A stretch of 64,000 nt of DNA from Leptospira sp. WS39.C2 (GTDB lineage Bacteria > Spirochaetota > Leptospiria > Leptospirales > Leptospiraceae), in NCBI RefSeq assembly GCF_040833965.1, contig NZ_CP162142.1, positions 3,578,001 through 3,642,000 of the forward strand, read 5' to 3'. Each line of letters opens with the position of its first letter. The first letter of the stretch is position 1. Shown here piece by piece: positions 53,049 to 62,353 of this stretch. The position numbers and the translations under genes were made by a program. The notes below the pieces were generated by a model. It was given only the letters and a program-made list of their open reading frames with translations, did no database searches and had not been told where the DNA came from.

Positions 53049-54240
53049 TTCCCCAAATTTCCCCATTTCCTTTTTCACTTTGGAATGAATCCCTCCACTT
53101 GTGAATATGACGAAAATTGATCTCTGGTTGGTTCACCCTTAAATCTTTTTTCGGCAAAACCTTCATTGGTTTTGGGTTCAGACTCTGATACCAATAAGCA
53201 ACAGAGATCAAATCTAAGGTCAAGGAATTTGCATGGCCATGTTCTAGCAAGAATAGGAAATTTTTTTCAAAACGAATAGGGGATTCTACCCAAAATCGAT
53301 ACAAATGTGTTCTTCCCAACCAACCTATCGAATCAGAAACCCTTGGGTAACCAAAATAGGGATGCATAAAGACTTCTTTTGGTGACCAAGCTGTATTAAA
53401 TACATCTTCTGTCCCTGTTCCTTTTAGTGTAGCAGTTGTTTGGTTTCCATCAATAAAAATCAAATCATCACCTTCGCCATACCACAAAGGTGTAGGAGAA
53501 TCCACATATAAATTCAGTCCAATGAATTGGCCTTTTCCTTCGGTTTGGAGTACAGAAAAATAATTTTCCTTTTTGAAATTTGTTTTTTCAGTTTCCCCAA
53601 GTAATCCCCATTCATTTTCCCTTTGGTTCGAAGTGTTCGGTTTCGTAATACTTCTGTTCCATTGGGCATGAAATCGTAAGGGAGAATCAAGAGGTGATTT
53701 CCATTCTTCATAATCGATATAAAAATAAAAATTGCTTATATCTTCTTCTGATTCGTTTTCAATTTGAATTTTGGCTGCAGATTCAAACGGCATCGGAAAA
53801 TAGGAATTCATGGATTTTCCTTTTTTGGGTGCTGCTACAAGTGGCAATGAATTTAAAATGTACTCTTCCCCCCAACCTTGTCCAAAAAATTCGCCTAACG
53901 GAACCTCAACGGAAGCATGTTCATGATTGTCCCAAAACATGCGGATCACAACATTTTTCCTCGCCATTGGGTCTTTACTTGCCAATGTCATCCAAATGTG
54001 TTTGATCACCCCACGACCTTTGATTTCAGCGATTGTGATGGTTGACTTTTTTGGAATTTTGATAAAATCATCATTTCCATTTGTTGGATCCGCACTTGAA
54101 ATCCTTTTGTTTTGGTAATTTTTTTCCTTCCAAATTGTGGACTCCCAACCATCGCTTAACAAAGGATTGGTGAGATAAAATCCAATAGTAAAAAATAAAA
54201 ACCCAAAAAAGAAAATGTCTGAATATTTTTTTGAAACCAT
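53041..54240 (-). CDS. Exported DUF2961 family protein
   Basis: 399 residues. N-terminal hydrophobic segment (about 9-25) that is either a signal peptide or an anchor. The DUF2961 core is visible: GRGVIKHIWMTLASKDPMAR, VVIRMFWDNHEHASVEVPLG, FFGQGWGEEY, KGTGTEDVFNTAW and PYFGYPRV. Members of this family include glycoside hydrolases acting on fructans and arabinans, so extracytoplasmic sugar processing is possible. It lies 37 bases after a small membrane protein on the same strand and overlaps the diguanylate cyclase gene. Confidence 0.82.
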   Translation of the reverse strand: MVSKKYSDIFFFGFLFFTIGFYLTNPLLSDGWESTIWKEKNYQNKRISSADPTNGNDDFIKIPKKSTITIAEIKGRGVIKHIWMTLASKDPMARKNVVIRMFWDNHEHASVEVPLGEFFGQGWGEEYILNSLPLVAAPKKGKSMNSYFPMPFESAAKIQIENESEEDISNFYFYIDYEEWKSPLDSPLRFHAQWNRSITKPNTSNQRENEWGLLGETEKTNFKKENYFSVLQTEGKGQFIGLNLYVDSPTPLWYGEGDDLIFIDGNQTTATLKGTGTEDVFNTAWSPKEVFMHPYFGYPRVSDSIGWLGRTHLYRFWVESPIRFEKNFLFLLEHGHANSLTLDLISVAYWYQSLNPKPMKVLPKKDLRVNQPEINFRHIHKWRDSFQSEKGNGEIWGNE

Positions 54241-54277
54241 AAATACCTAATATTAAAATTCTTTTTCCTTCATTGGA

Positions 54278-54748
54278 TTAAAAACGTTTTGCCAACCAAA
54301 GGAAAATTCCTGCTTGTACAAGTGATTGGAGTAAAATTTCGAATAGAACATACAAATGGATAGAAAGTGTCACCTCTGAAATCATAAATACCATCCCTTC
54401 CAAACTTCCTACCGCTGGCGAAATCGCAGCTAATCCTCCAAGAACCGTTCTCATCCACACCAATACAAACATTTGTTTGTTGAATGATTGTGATTGGAAC
54501 CAATCCCAAATTATATGTAAAAAACTCACGATGAGAAGTGCTTGGAAGATTAAACTTGGAAATAACCAAACCATTGCTCTTGACCAAGCGGCCCCATCTA
54601 CAGAGGTAACTAAAAACAGTGGAAACACCGCAGACTCTCCTTCGTAATAACCTTTCATTACCAACTGAAAGTAAGGTATTGATATGAGGAGATAAGCCAA
54701 AAGATGGCTAAAAATAAACTGAATTGTGATTTTAATCTTCGGATTCAT
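54278..54748 (-). CDS. Four-helix integral membrane protein, unknown
   Basis: 156 residues with four hydrophobic helices (about 7-28, 48-70, 85-105 and 120-150). I recognise no family. It is the first gene of a three-gene minus-strand set with the DUF2961 protein and the diguanylate cyclase. Its start is only about 31 bases from the divergent glnD start. Confidence 0.65.
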   Translation of the reverse strand: MNPKIKITIQFIFSHLLAYLLISIPYFQLVMKGYYEGESAVFPLFLVTSVDGAAWSRAMVWLFPSLIFQALLIVSFLHIIWDWFQSQSFNKQMFVLVWMRTVLGGLAAISPAVGSLEGMVFMISEVTLSIHLYVLFEILLQSLVQAGIFLWLAKRF

Positions 54749-54779
54749 GTTAAAGTTGTCCTATAAGGTAATCTTTTAC

Positions 54780-57332
54780 ATGATGAAATCAGAACTCAAG
54801 GCAAAACTGCAACGGACATTTCCAAAAGCCAAAACGGTGTCTTCTGGAAGGTTATTTACCCGTCAGTTGAGTAACCTTGTGGACGATTCGATTCGTAGTG
54901 TATTTTTGGAAGTCTCGGAAGGCATCCAAATCAAAGACCATTTATGCCTCATCGCAGTAGGTGGTTATGGAAGGCGAGAACTTGCCCCTTATTCTGACAT
55001 CGATTTGTTGTATTTGCACGATGGGAAACTTTCTGACAAAATCCTAAGCGATATCATTTCCAAAATGAATACTTTCTTATATAACAATGATAAGGAAGTG
55101 GGTCACAGTTGCCGTACAATCAAAGAGTCTTTTTTATACCTAAATCAAATTGAAACCTACCATGCAGTTTTAGATGCGCGGTATTTGGTTGGATCAGAAA
55201 CTCTTTTTCATAAATTCAAAATTGATTTCCTCGGCAAAATTCCTGAGAAAACCATAAAAGAATATAATGAATGGAAACTTTCTTATCTCAGAGAAAGAAT
55301 CATCAATTCTTATAATCCAATTTTACTTTCTGAACCTAATATCAAAAATGATCCCTTAGGCCTTAGAGACATCCAACATATGTATTGGATCGAAAAAACA
55401 AATCCTCTCGCTGATAGTGCTGATGGAGGAATTTTTGATTTTTATTTAATCGGTGATAGTTTAACACTTTTGTCTGCTTATGATTTTTTACTCCTTACAA
55501 GATCAGCACTTCACATCATTAGTGGCCGAAAAAATGACAGGTTAGATTTAGGCTTACAAGCTGAAGTGGCTGAATTTCTGGGATTTGGTCCGAAAAACGA
55601 AATCAAAACCTTAGAACGATTTATGAGCCAATTTTACAAAGCACAAAAGGATGTGTATTTTTATATTGGAACTTACTTAGATGAAAAAACCAATCTAAAC
55701 AAAAAGAGAATTCATAAAGAACTTTCGAACCCAGATACTTTGTACGATGATATCATCCAATTTTTTGCAGAATCCCAACAGAACGAAGAGGAACCATCTC
55801 GCATTGATTTGAATGAAATTCGTTTTGCATCCCACTTCTTAGATGATGATTTTAAAAATCAAAAATCAGTCCTTGATAGTTTTTTAGGAATGTTACGCCA
55901 CAAAAAACGGATTGGGCATACTTTGACTCTTATGCATGAATGTAATGTTCTTGGAAAACTTATCCCAGAATTTGGAGCATGTACAAATTTTCCACTTTTT
56001 AGTTACCACCATCAATATACTGTTGATGAACACACTTTACTCATCCTACGCGAGTTAGATGTGTTGATTGCAGACCTTTGGGAAGACACACAAGTCCAAG
56101 AAGTATTTAATATTTGTGAAAAAATAGAAATTTTGGCCCTCGCCATTCTCATCCACGACGCTGGGAAAGTAAAGGAAGGGGACCATTGCCAATATGGAGC
56201 AGAACTTGCGCTCATCATCGCAGAACGTTTTCGATTGTCTGAAGAAGATACGGAACTTTTACGTTTTTTAGTCGCAGAACATATCATCATGTCGGAACTT
56301 TCTTCAAAACGTGATATTTATGATCCAAATCTTATTTCTTCTTTTGCAAAACAATTTTCCAACCAAAACACATTACGTTTGTTATATGTGATGACAATCA
56401 TTGATACCAAATCGGTTGGACAATCTGTTCTTACCAATTGGAAAAAAGAAATTTTACATTTTTTGTTTACTTCAACTCTCACGCATTTGCAAAACAAATC
56501 CAATCTTACCGATAACCAAGAAAGAATCGAAACAACTTTAGAAACATATCTTATTGAAAAAGAAGGTCTCACAGCAGAACAAGCGGAACAAATTGTCAGT
56601 TTTGGAATGCAAATTCGTCCCACATCATATTTGAATTATAATACTCCGAGAAGGGTTTTCCAACATTTTGTTTACCTACAGGAATGGATACAATCAGGAT
56701 CACGTTTTCGATTGATCTCTGAAAGAGAACCGGCCTTTCTTACTCTTTCTATTTTTGCAAATGCAGACAAACGAATGTTACTTTATTTATCTGGAATCAT
56801 TTCTTCCCTTGGTTTAAATTTAGTAGGTTTACGTTTATTCAGAACAGAGAACGAACATTTGATCTTACAAGCTCAAATCACCGATGAATTTGGAAGTGGT
56901 GAAATCGCTGAACCACAAATCAGCGAAATTGAATCCACTCTTGGATCATGTATTGAAGGAAACGTGAATATTGAAGATTTGGCATCGACAACCAATATTT
57001 GGAAAACATTACCTCAAATTCCTGACGGCATGGTAGAAGAACTTGTGAAGTTTGCGAATGATTTATCCGAAACATATTCTGTATTGGAAGTGAGAGTTCC
57101 CGACTCAATCGGGTTAGTCTATCGAATCTTAAAAACTTTAATTGATTTTGAACTGGAAGTAATCTTTGTTAGAATCTCAACCAGTGCAGATTTTGCATAT
57201 GACTCCTTTCACATCCAAACCAAAACTGGTAATAAAATAGAAGATACAGGGTTACTCCTGGCCATCAAAGAAAAAATACTCTCTGTGGCGAGAGTCAAAG
57301 AAAATCAAGGTATCATGGAGATTAATTTTTAA
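54780..57332 (+). CDS. glnD: PII uridylyltransferase / uridylyl-removing enzyme
   Basis: 850 residues from ATG 54780 (AAGGTAAT upstream; ATG 54783 is an alternative). Nucleotidyltransferase domain with AVGGYGRRELAPYSDIDLLY (about 58-77), GlnD/PII linker domain (DPLGLRDIQHMYWIEKTNP), HD domain (FSYHHQYTVDEHTLLILREL, ILIHDAGKVKEGDH) and two C-terminal ACT domains (about 690-850). All catalytic residues expected are visible. It senses glutamine and modifies PII proteins. No glnB or amt gene lies in the window. Confidence 0.95.
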   Translation: MMKSELKAKLQRTFPKAKTVSSGRLFTRQLSNLVDDSIRSVFLEVSEGIQIKDHLCLIAVGGYGRRELAPYSDIDLLYLHDGKLSDKILSDIISKMNTFLYNNDKEVGHSCRTIKESFLYLNQIETYHAVLDARYLVGSETLFHKFKIDFLGKIPEKTIKEYNEWKLSYLRERIINSYNPILLSEPNIKNDPLGLRDIQHMYWIEKTNPLADSADGGIFDFYLIGDSLTLLSAYDFLLLTRSALHIISGRKNDRLDLGLQAEVAEFLGFGPKNEIKTLERFMSQFYKAQKDVYFYIGTYLDEKTNLNKKRIHKELSNPDTLYDDIIQFFAESQQNEEEPSRIDLNEIRFASHFLDDDFKNQKSVLDSFLGMLRHKKRIGHTLTLMHECNVLGKLIPEFGACTNFPLFSYHHQYTVDEHTLLILRELDVLIADLWEDTQVQEVFNICEKIEILALAILIHDAGKVKEGDHCQYGAELALIIAERFRLSEEDTELLRFLVAEHIIMSELSSKRDIYDPNLISSFAKQFSNQNTLRLLYVMTIIDTKSVGQSVLTNWKKEILHFLFTSTLTHLQNKSNLTDNQERIETTLETYLIEKEGLTAEQAEQIVSFGMQIRPTSYLNYNTPRRVFQHFVYLQEWIQSGSRFRLISEREPAFLTLSIFANADKRMLLYLSGIISSLGLNLVGLRLFRTENEHLILQAQITDEFGSGEIAEPQISEIESTLGSCIEGNVNIEDLASTTNIWKTLPQIPDGMVEELVKFANDLSETYSVLEVRVPDSIGLVYRILKTLIDFELEVIFVRISTSADFAYDSFHIQTKTGNKIEDTGLLLAIKEKILSVARVKENQGIMEINF

Positions 57333-57333
57333 T

Positions 57334-58962
57334 ATGGCATGGTGGAAAGAAGCAGTCATCTATCAAATATATCCACGTAGTTTCCAAGATTCCAATGGTG
57401 ATGGGATTGGTGACTTGGAAGGTATCATCCAACGATTGGATTATCTAGCTGGATCCAAAGACTCACTTGGAATTGATGCGATTTGGCTATCTCCTGTTTA
57501 CCCATCTCCCATGTTTGATTTCGGATATGATATATCAGACTATGAAGAGATTGATCCAGTGTTCGGTGATATTCAAACTTTCAAACGTCTGTTAAAAGAA
57601 GCTCACAAACGTGGCATTCGCATCATCATGGATTTGGTCGTAAATCATACTTCTCACCTTCACCCTTGGTTTATCGAATCTAGATCGTCTATAAATAGTC
57701 CGAAACGTGATTGGTACATTTGGAAAGAAACAAATCAAAATGGTCCACCTAATAATTGGTTGGGGGCATTTGGCGGTTCTGGTTGGGAATTTGATAAACG
57801 TACCGGTGAATATTATTTCCATTCCTTTTTAAAAGAACAACCAGATCTAAATTGGCGAAACCCCGATGTAGAAGATGCAATTTTTCGTATGATGAAATTT
57901 TGGCTCGATATGGGAGTTGATGGATTTCGACTAGATGTCGTAAACTTATACGTAAAAGACGAATTTTTTCGCAACAATGCTTCTTATTTTATGAAAGGTC
58001 CTAGGCCTTATGACAAACAAGTGCATACATACGATCGTGATCGTCCCGAGATGCATGGAATCCTTCGTAGAATGAGAAAACTTTTAGATTCTTATTCCGA
58101 AAAACGTATGTTTGTCGGTGAGATCATGCAAGATTTCCCTGGTAATGTATTACTGCCTGCTACCTATTGTGGTCGTAATGACGAACTCCATCTTGCTTTT
58201 AATTTTATGTTTTTGTTTTCCCCATGGAAAGCAGAAAGGTTTTTTCAAATTGTAAAAGATTTTGAATCAGCTTTAGGCGAAGACAATTGGCCGAATTATA
58301 CTTTATCCAACCATGATTTCCCACGTCATATAACCAGATACGAAAAGGGTGAACATACACAAGACCGAGCAAAACTTGCCGCCTGTATGATGTTAACCTT
58401 ACGAGGAACTCCTTTTTTATATTATGGTGAAGAAATTGGAATGAAACGCCAAAAAGTTCCCTTCAACAAAATCCAAGATCCAGTTGGGAAACGTTATTGG
58501 CCTTTCCATCCTGGACGTGATCCCGAAAGAATCCCAATGCCTTGGGATGGGTCAGAAACCACTGGATTTACAACTGGCAAACCATGGCTTCCCTTGTATG
58601 AGGAGTCTAACACAGTCAATGTAGAATCACAAAAACTAGATCCAAACTCACTATTTTATACTTATAAGAAACTTTTACAAATCCGGAAAGATCGTAAATC
58701 ACTAAGAAAGGGAAAATTAAAAATCCTTCAAAGTACAGACAAACAGGTATTATACTATCGGCGCAGAGACGGCAAAGAAGAAACTTATATTTTTCTCAAT
58801 TTTTCACCAAAACCAGTGAGTGTCTCGTACCCAAGAAAATGGAATCTAAATCAAATATTATTCAGTTCTAAAAACCGAGAGGCATCTTTTGAATTGGACA
58901 AAGAATTGGATACGGGAGATTTACTTTTGTTACCAAACGAAGCTGTTGTTTTTGGTAAATGA
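57334..58962 (+). CDS. GH13 alpha-glucosidase (oligo-1,6-glucosidase type)
   Basis: 542 residues. The classic GH13 order is present: WWKEAVIYQIYPRSFQDSNG at the N-terminus, MDLVVNHTS, GVDGFRLDVVNLY (nucleophile Asp, near residue 200), MFVGEIM (acid/base Glu) and TLSNHDFPR (third Asp). A C-terminal beta domain follows. Such cytosolic enzymes hydrolyse alpha-glucosides. The gene starts one base after the glnD stop, so the two are co-transcribed, which is an unusual partner for nitrogen signalling. A transglucosidase or trehalose role cannot be excluded. Confidence 0.92.
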   Translation: MAWWKEAVIYQIYPRSFQDSNGDGIGDLEGIIQRLDYLAGSKDSLGIDAIWLSPVYPSPMFDFGYDISDYEEIDPVFGDIQTFKRLLKEAHKRGIRIIMDLVVNHTSHLHPWFIESRSSINSPKRDWYIWKETNQNGPPNNWLGAFGGSGWEFDKRTGEYYFHSFLKEQPDLNWRNPDVEDAIFRMMKFWLDMGVDGFRLDVVNLYVKDEFFRNNASYFMKGPRPYDKQVHTYDRDRPEMHGILRRMRKLLDSYSEKRMFVGEIMQDFPGNVLLPATYCGRNDELHLAFNFMFLFSPWKAERFFQIVKDFESALGEDNWPNYTLSNHDFPRHITRYEKGEHTQDRAKLAACMMLTLRGTPFLYYGEEIGMKRQKVPFNKIQDPVGKRYWPFHPGRDPERIPMPWDGSETTGFTTGKPWLPLYEESNTVNVESQKLDPNSLFYTYKKLLQIRKDRKSLRKGKLKILQSTDKQVLYYRRRDGKEETYIFLNFSPKPVSVSYPRKWNLNQILFSSKNREASFELDKELDTGDLLLLPNEAVVFGK

Positions 58963-59027
58963 AAAGAGTTTAATCGAATAGGAAATGATTTCTGATACAA
59001 TCGGTGGGTTGGGGTGGGTTATTTGAT

Positions 59028-59459
59028 TTAACTTAAATCAGATTTTCTTTTATGATACAACAATGCTTTTTTCAAACAAAGTATCAATTTGGATTTAGGT
59101 AGTTTTTTACCCACTGGCAAATACAATGCCCTCTTCCCATCACATTTTAATTCTGGAAATTCTATCGAAATTTCCTTTGCAATTGTTGTTTTACAATTGA
59201 AATAAAGTGCAAATTCTAAATCATCCACTTTTGCAATTCGTATTGTTGAACCTGATTTCGTTTTTGGAGTTAAAAAACTTGGCTCTCCCCATTTCAAACA
59301 TTCCTCTATTTCTCCAATTGTTTCATTGGACTCTGATAACTCATAAATCCAATTCCGCAATTCCATAAACTTATCAAACATTTTAGGTGATAAATTAAAA
59401 TAATAGGAAGTTACCTCTTCGCTTGGGAGCGCAAATTTCAGTTTGGATTTAACATTCAT
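59028..59459 (-). CDS. DUF1801 domain protein
   Basis: 143 residues, soluble. The DUF1801 pattern is seen in ELRNWIYELSESNETIGEIE, CLKWGEPSFLTPKTKSGSTI and the C-terminal KLILCLKKALLYHKRKSDL, which resembles the YdhG-like iron-chaperone fold. Molecular function is not established. It lies 20 bases after the DUF35 gene on the same strand. Confidence 0.75.
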   Translation of the reverse strand: MNVKSKLKFALPSEEVTSYYFNLSPKMFDKFMELRNWIYELSESNETIGEIEECLKWGEPSFLTPKTKSGSTIRIAKVDDLEFALYFNCKTTIAKEISIEFPELKCDGKRALYLPVGKKLPKSKLILCLKKALLYHKRKSDLS

Positions 59460-59479
59460 TGAAAATTGATTTTATTGTC

Positions 59480-59815
59480 TTAATATTGAAACACAGGTCC
59501 GATTTTTTCATCCATACCTTTGAAGCGGACCTTATCTCCAATTTTGACGGAACTGAAATTGGTTACACCATCAATAACGGTAGTAAGCTTAACATTTTCC
59601 TCAGTCTGGACAATGGCTAGAACATAAGGAGCTCTTTTTGCCATGTGACCAAACCCAACATAAACAATTGTAAAAGAAACAATTGAACCAAATTGTTTCA
59701 ATTCAACTGTTTCGATGGAATCACTACCACAGGATGGGCAACCATCTAACACTTCTGCTACTTTGAATTGGCATTTGTGGCAGACAATGCCTGTTAAGGT
59801 TTCCGCTTGGCTCAT
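59480..59815 (-). CDS. Zn-ribbon and OB-fold protein (DUF35 type)
   Basis: 111 residues. An N-terminal rubredoxin-like Zn ribbon (CHKCQFKVAEVLDGCPSCGS, Cys12/15/27/30) precedes an OB-fold with GSIVSFTIVYVGFGHMAKRA and VKIGDKVRFKGMDEK. Such DUF35 proteins commonly accompany thiolases and bind acyl-CoA. Here no thiolase is adjacent, so the partner must be elsewhere. Probably in an operon with the DUF1801 gene. Confidence 0.85.
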   Translation of the reverse strand: MSQAETLTGIVCHKCQFKVAEVLDGCPSCGSDSIETVELKQFGSIVSFTIVYVGFGHMAKRAPYVLAIVQTEENVKLTTVIDGVTNFSSVKIGDKVRFKGMDEKIGPVFQY

Positions 59816-59919
59816 AGGACATTACTCGTATTTCTCAAAATTTAATGCAATCTGTTTATAACAATGTTTAGACTTTTGAAGACATTTTTATCCTATATTT
59901 CAAACAATCATCGTGAAAG

Positions 59920-60924
59920 TTAAATCAGTTTTACGATAACTTTTCCTTTACTGCGTCCTGTTTCCACATAAGACATTGCTTCATTGGTTTCATGAAATGG
60001 AAATACTCGGTCAATGATAGGTCGAATTTTCCCTTCCTCTATCAATGAAGAAATTTCTGCAAGTTGTTTGCCATCTGCTTTCATGAATAAAAATTCAAAA
60101 TGAACTTTTAGTTTCTTAGCAATACGATTTACAGACATACTGAGTAATTTCATAAGAATTTGGAACGGGAAACCTAAACCAATTTTTTTAGCAAACTCAG
60201 CTGTAGGTGGTCCTGTTAATGAAATCAAAACCCCACCTGGTTTTAGAATTTGTAAAGATTTTTTAAGAATTAAATTCTCTCGATTGCTATGTAATACAAC
60301 ATCGTAGTCTTTTAATAAGGTTGAAAAATCTTCGTTTCTATAATCGATGATAACATCGGCACCAAGATTTTTTACCATTTCAACATTGGTTGCACTTGTA
60401 GTCGTTGCTACAAATGCTCCTAAATATTTTGCCAACTGAATGGCAAAGGTTCCTACTCCCCCGGAGCCTGCTTGGATAAAAACCTTTTGTCCTTTTTTGA
60501 CTTTTGCTATTTCCACTAATGCTTGCCATGATGTTAGCCCCACTAGAGGAATCGATGCTGCTGCTTCCATTGAAATATTTTTTGGCTTCAATGCTAAATC
60601 ATTTTCATTCACTGCAATTGATTCTGCAAATGTACCGATAGAAAAATCAGAAGGCCTTGCATACACTTCATCGCCAACTTTAAATTTTGATACATTTGCA
60701 CCTACTTTTGTGATGACACCTGCCATATCATGTCCGTTAGTAAAAGGTGTTTTGTATGGTAGGAATATTTTGAAGTCACCATTCTTAATCAATGTATCCA
60801 GTAAATTGATAGCTGTTGCATGGATTTTTACTAATACCTCGTTATCTTTTACTGTTGGTTCTGGTAAATCGGAAAGTACCAGTTTTTCTTTTTTGCCGTA
60901 ACGTTTTACCTGATATGCTTTCAT
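59920..60924 (-). CDS. Zinc-free MDR family oxidoreductase (quinone oxidoreductase-like)
   Basis: 334 residues. An N-terminal GroES-like domain with NGHDMAGVITKVG and a Rossmann domain with IQAGSGGVGTFAIQLAKYLGA. Catalytic zinc cysteines are absent, as in quinone/enone oxidoreductases that use NADPH. The C-terminal VIVKLI end is typical. It starts four bases after the SDR gene and is probably controlled with it by the HxlR protein. Confidence 0.9.
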   Translation of the reverse strand: MKAYQVKRYGKKEKLVLSDLPEPTVKDNEVLVKIHATAINLLDTLIKNGDFKIFLPYKTPFTNGHDMAGVITKVGANVSKFKVGDEVYARPSDFSIGTFAESIAVNENDLALKPKNISMEAAASIPLVGLTSWQALVEIAKVKKGQKVFIQAGSGGVGTFAIQLAKYLGAFVATTTSATNVEMVKNLGADVIIDYRNEDFSTLLKDYDVVLHSNRENLILKKSLQILKPGGVLISLTGPPTAEFAKKIGLGFPFQILMKLLSMSVNRIAKKLKVHFEFLFMKADGKQLAEISSLIEEGKIRPIIDRVFPFHETNEAMSYVETGRSKGKVIVKLI

Positions 60925-60928
60925 TGGT

Positions 60929-61729
60929 TTAGTCCTTAAATCGATTGAAGTTTTTTATTAAAGAATTCTCAAATACTTTGTAAGCAAAGTGTTGGATCGC
61001 CAAAATCAATGGTGCACCTTTACCAACTGGATGACTGAATTTTGGATCTTTTGTTTCGATCAATTTTACCAAAGTATCGATCACTGGAGTAGGTTCTGGA
61101 GCATTTCCAAACAAATCGTTTGCAAACCTTTCAATTTTACTTCTATATTGGTTGTAGTCATCAATTTTAATTTCAGCTTTTAGAGCATTATTGATGATAT
61201 TAGTCTTAAACCCCATTGGTTCCACCATGGCTACTTTAACATTGAACTCATTTAATTCAAATCGTAAGGATTTAAAAAATCCCTCCAATGCGTGTTTGGA
61301 AGCTCCATAATAAGAGGCACTAGGAAAATTCAGTAGTCCCATGATTGACCCAACAGTTATGATTTTTCCTGATCTTTGTTTTCTAAAGTCAGGTAACAAC
61401 TCTTTTGTTAGTTTTACTGTTCCCCAAAAATTTGTTTCGAACTGCCTTTTCCCTTCTTCAATCGATGTTTCCTCTGCAAGTCCTGATAAATAAAAACCCG
61501 CATTATTAATCAAAACATCTAATTTAGAAATATGCTTGAATAATTCATTACGGAAACCCTTGATTGAATTATCATCGGCAATATCGAGTGGTAACATAGT
61601 AAACGGTACTTTAATTTGTTTTGGATTACGACTAGTACCAATTACGTTATAACCATTTTCGTGAAGTCTATTTGCAATGATCAGACCAAAACCTGAAGAT
61701 GCACCTGTAATTAAAATTGTTTGTTTCAT
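60929..61729 (-). CDS. SDR family oxidoreductase
   Basis: 266 residues from ATG 61729; a longer frame would run through the operator palindrome. Nucleotide site ILITGASSGFGLIIANRL, the NNAG strand (LINNAGFYLSG), catalytic Ser in ITVGSIMG and YxxxK in YYGASKHAL are all present. It is a classical SDR, probably active on a carbonyl substrate. First gene of an operon with the zinc-free MDR gene, divergent from the HxlR regulator. Confidence 0.92.
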   Translation of the reverse strand: MKQTILITGASSGFGLIIANRLHENGYNVIGTSRNPKQIKVPFTMLPLDIADDNSIKGFRNELFKHISKLDVLINNAGFYLSGLAEETSIEEGKRQFETNFWGTVKLTKELLPDFRKQRSGKIITVGSIMGLLNFPSASYYGASKHALEGFFKSLRFELNEFNVKVAMVEPMGFKTNIINNALKAEIKIDDYNQYRSKIERFANDLFGNAPEPTPVIDTLVKLIETKDPKFSHPVGKGAPLILAIQHFAYKVFENSLIKNFNRFKD

Positions 61730-61755
61730 AATAAGATTGGACTCTGTTTTTTGAA

Positions 61756-61782
61756 TTTTTACTTGCAATATGCAAGTAAAAA
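61756..61782. promoter_or_regulatory. HxlR operator, perfect 12-bp palindrome
   Basis: TTTTTACTTGCA-ata-TGCAAGTAAAAA is perfect. It lies 26 bases upstream of the SDR start and 65 upstream of the HxlR start, in the shared promoter region. Confidence 0.85.
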
Positions 61783-61783
61783 T

Positions 61784-61806
61784 ATCACTTTTATTTTGCA
61801 AGTGAT
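61784..61806. promoter_or_regulatory. Second HxlR-type site
   Basis: ATCACTT and AAGTGAT flank nine bases, and the same TGCAAGT half-site recurs at 61797-61803, exactly 26 bases after the one at 61771. Probably a second, weaker binding site. Confidence 0.55.
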
Positions 61807-61847
61807 TATTTTGTAATATTTTTTAAATTTTTAGTGGAGGAAATTTG

Positions 61848-62267
61848 ATGGAAATAGCCAAAAAAAGGTCTGAATGCCCAGTTAGTAGCTCATTGGACAT
61901 ATTCGGTGACAAATGGTCGTTACTCATCATTAGAGATATGATGTTCTTTAATAAATCTACATTTGGAGATTTTACCAAATCTCCGGAAGGGATAGCCACG
62001 AACATTCTAACAACGAGACTTCAAAATTTAGAGGAACACAAACTCATAGAAAAGTTAGAACACCCTACTAGTAAAGCAAAAGTGTTGTACAGGCTTACTA
62101 ATGAAGGCATCGATCTTTTACCAATCATTATTGAAATCCAATTATGGGCAGACAAATACATGGATCTACCAAACGAAATCAAAGCACAAATCAAAGAGGC
62201 AAAAAAAGACAAAAATGAATTTATAAAGGTAATGACCAAAAAACTTAAGAAACAAATTACAAATTAA
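61848..62267 (+). CDS. HxlR family transcriptional regulator
   Basis: 139 residues from ATG 61848, seven bases after GGAGG; a TTG one codon earlier is rejected. The family's CPVSSSLDIFGDKWSLLIIR opens the winged helix, with the usual Cys near residue 10, followed by FTKSPEGIATNILTTRLQNL and RLTNEGIDLLP. HxlR proteins sense aldehydes, quinones or redox stress, often through that Cys, and control adjacent oxidoreductases. The SDR and MDR genes opposite it are the obvious targets. Confidence 0.93.
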   Translation: MEIAKKRSECPVSSSLDIFGDKWSLLIIRDMMFFNKSTFGDFTKSPEGIATNILTTRLQNLEEHKLIEKLEHPTSKAKVLYRLTNEGIDLLPIIIEIQLWADKYMDLPNEIKAQIKEAKKDKNEFIKVMTKKLKKQITN

Positions 62268-62353
62268 AGTCGCTATACTCTAAAGACTAAAACCAATTCA
62301 ATTTCTATGTATTACCTTGGTGGTGTAAGAGAGAATTGTTCTAAATCGAATTT

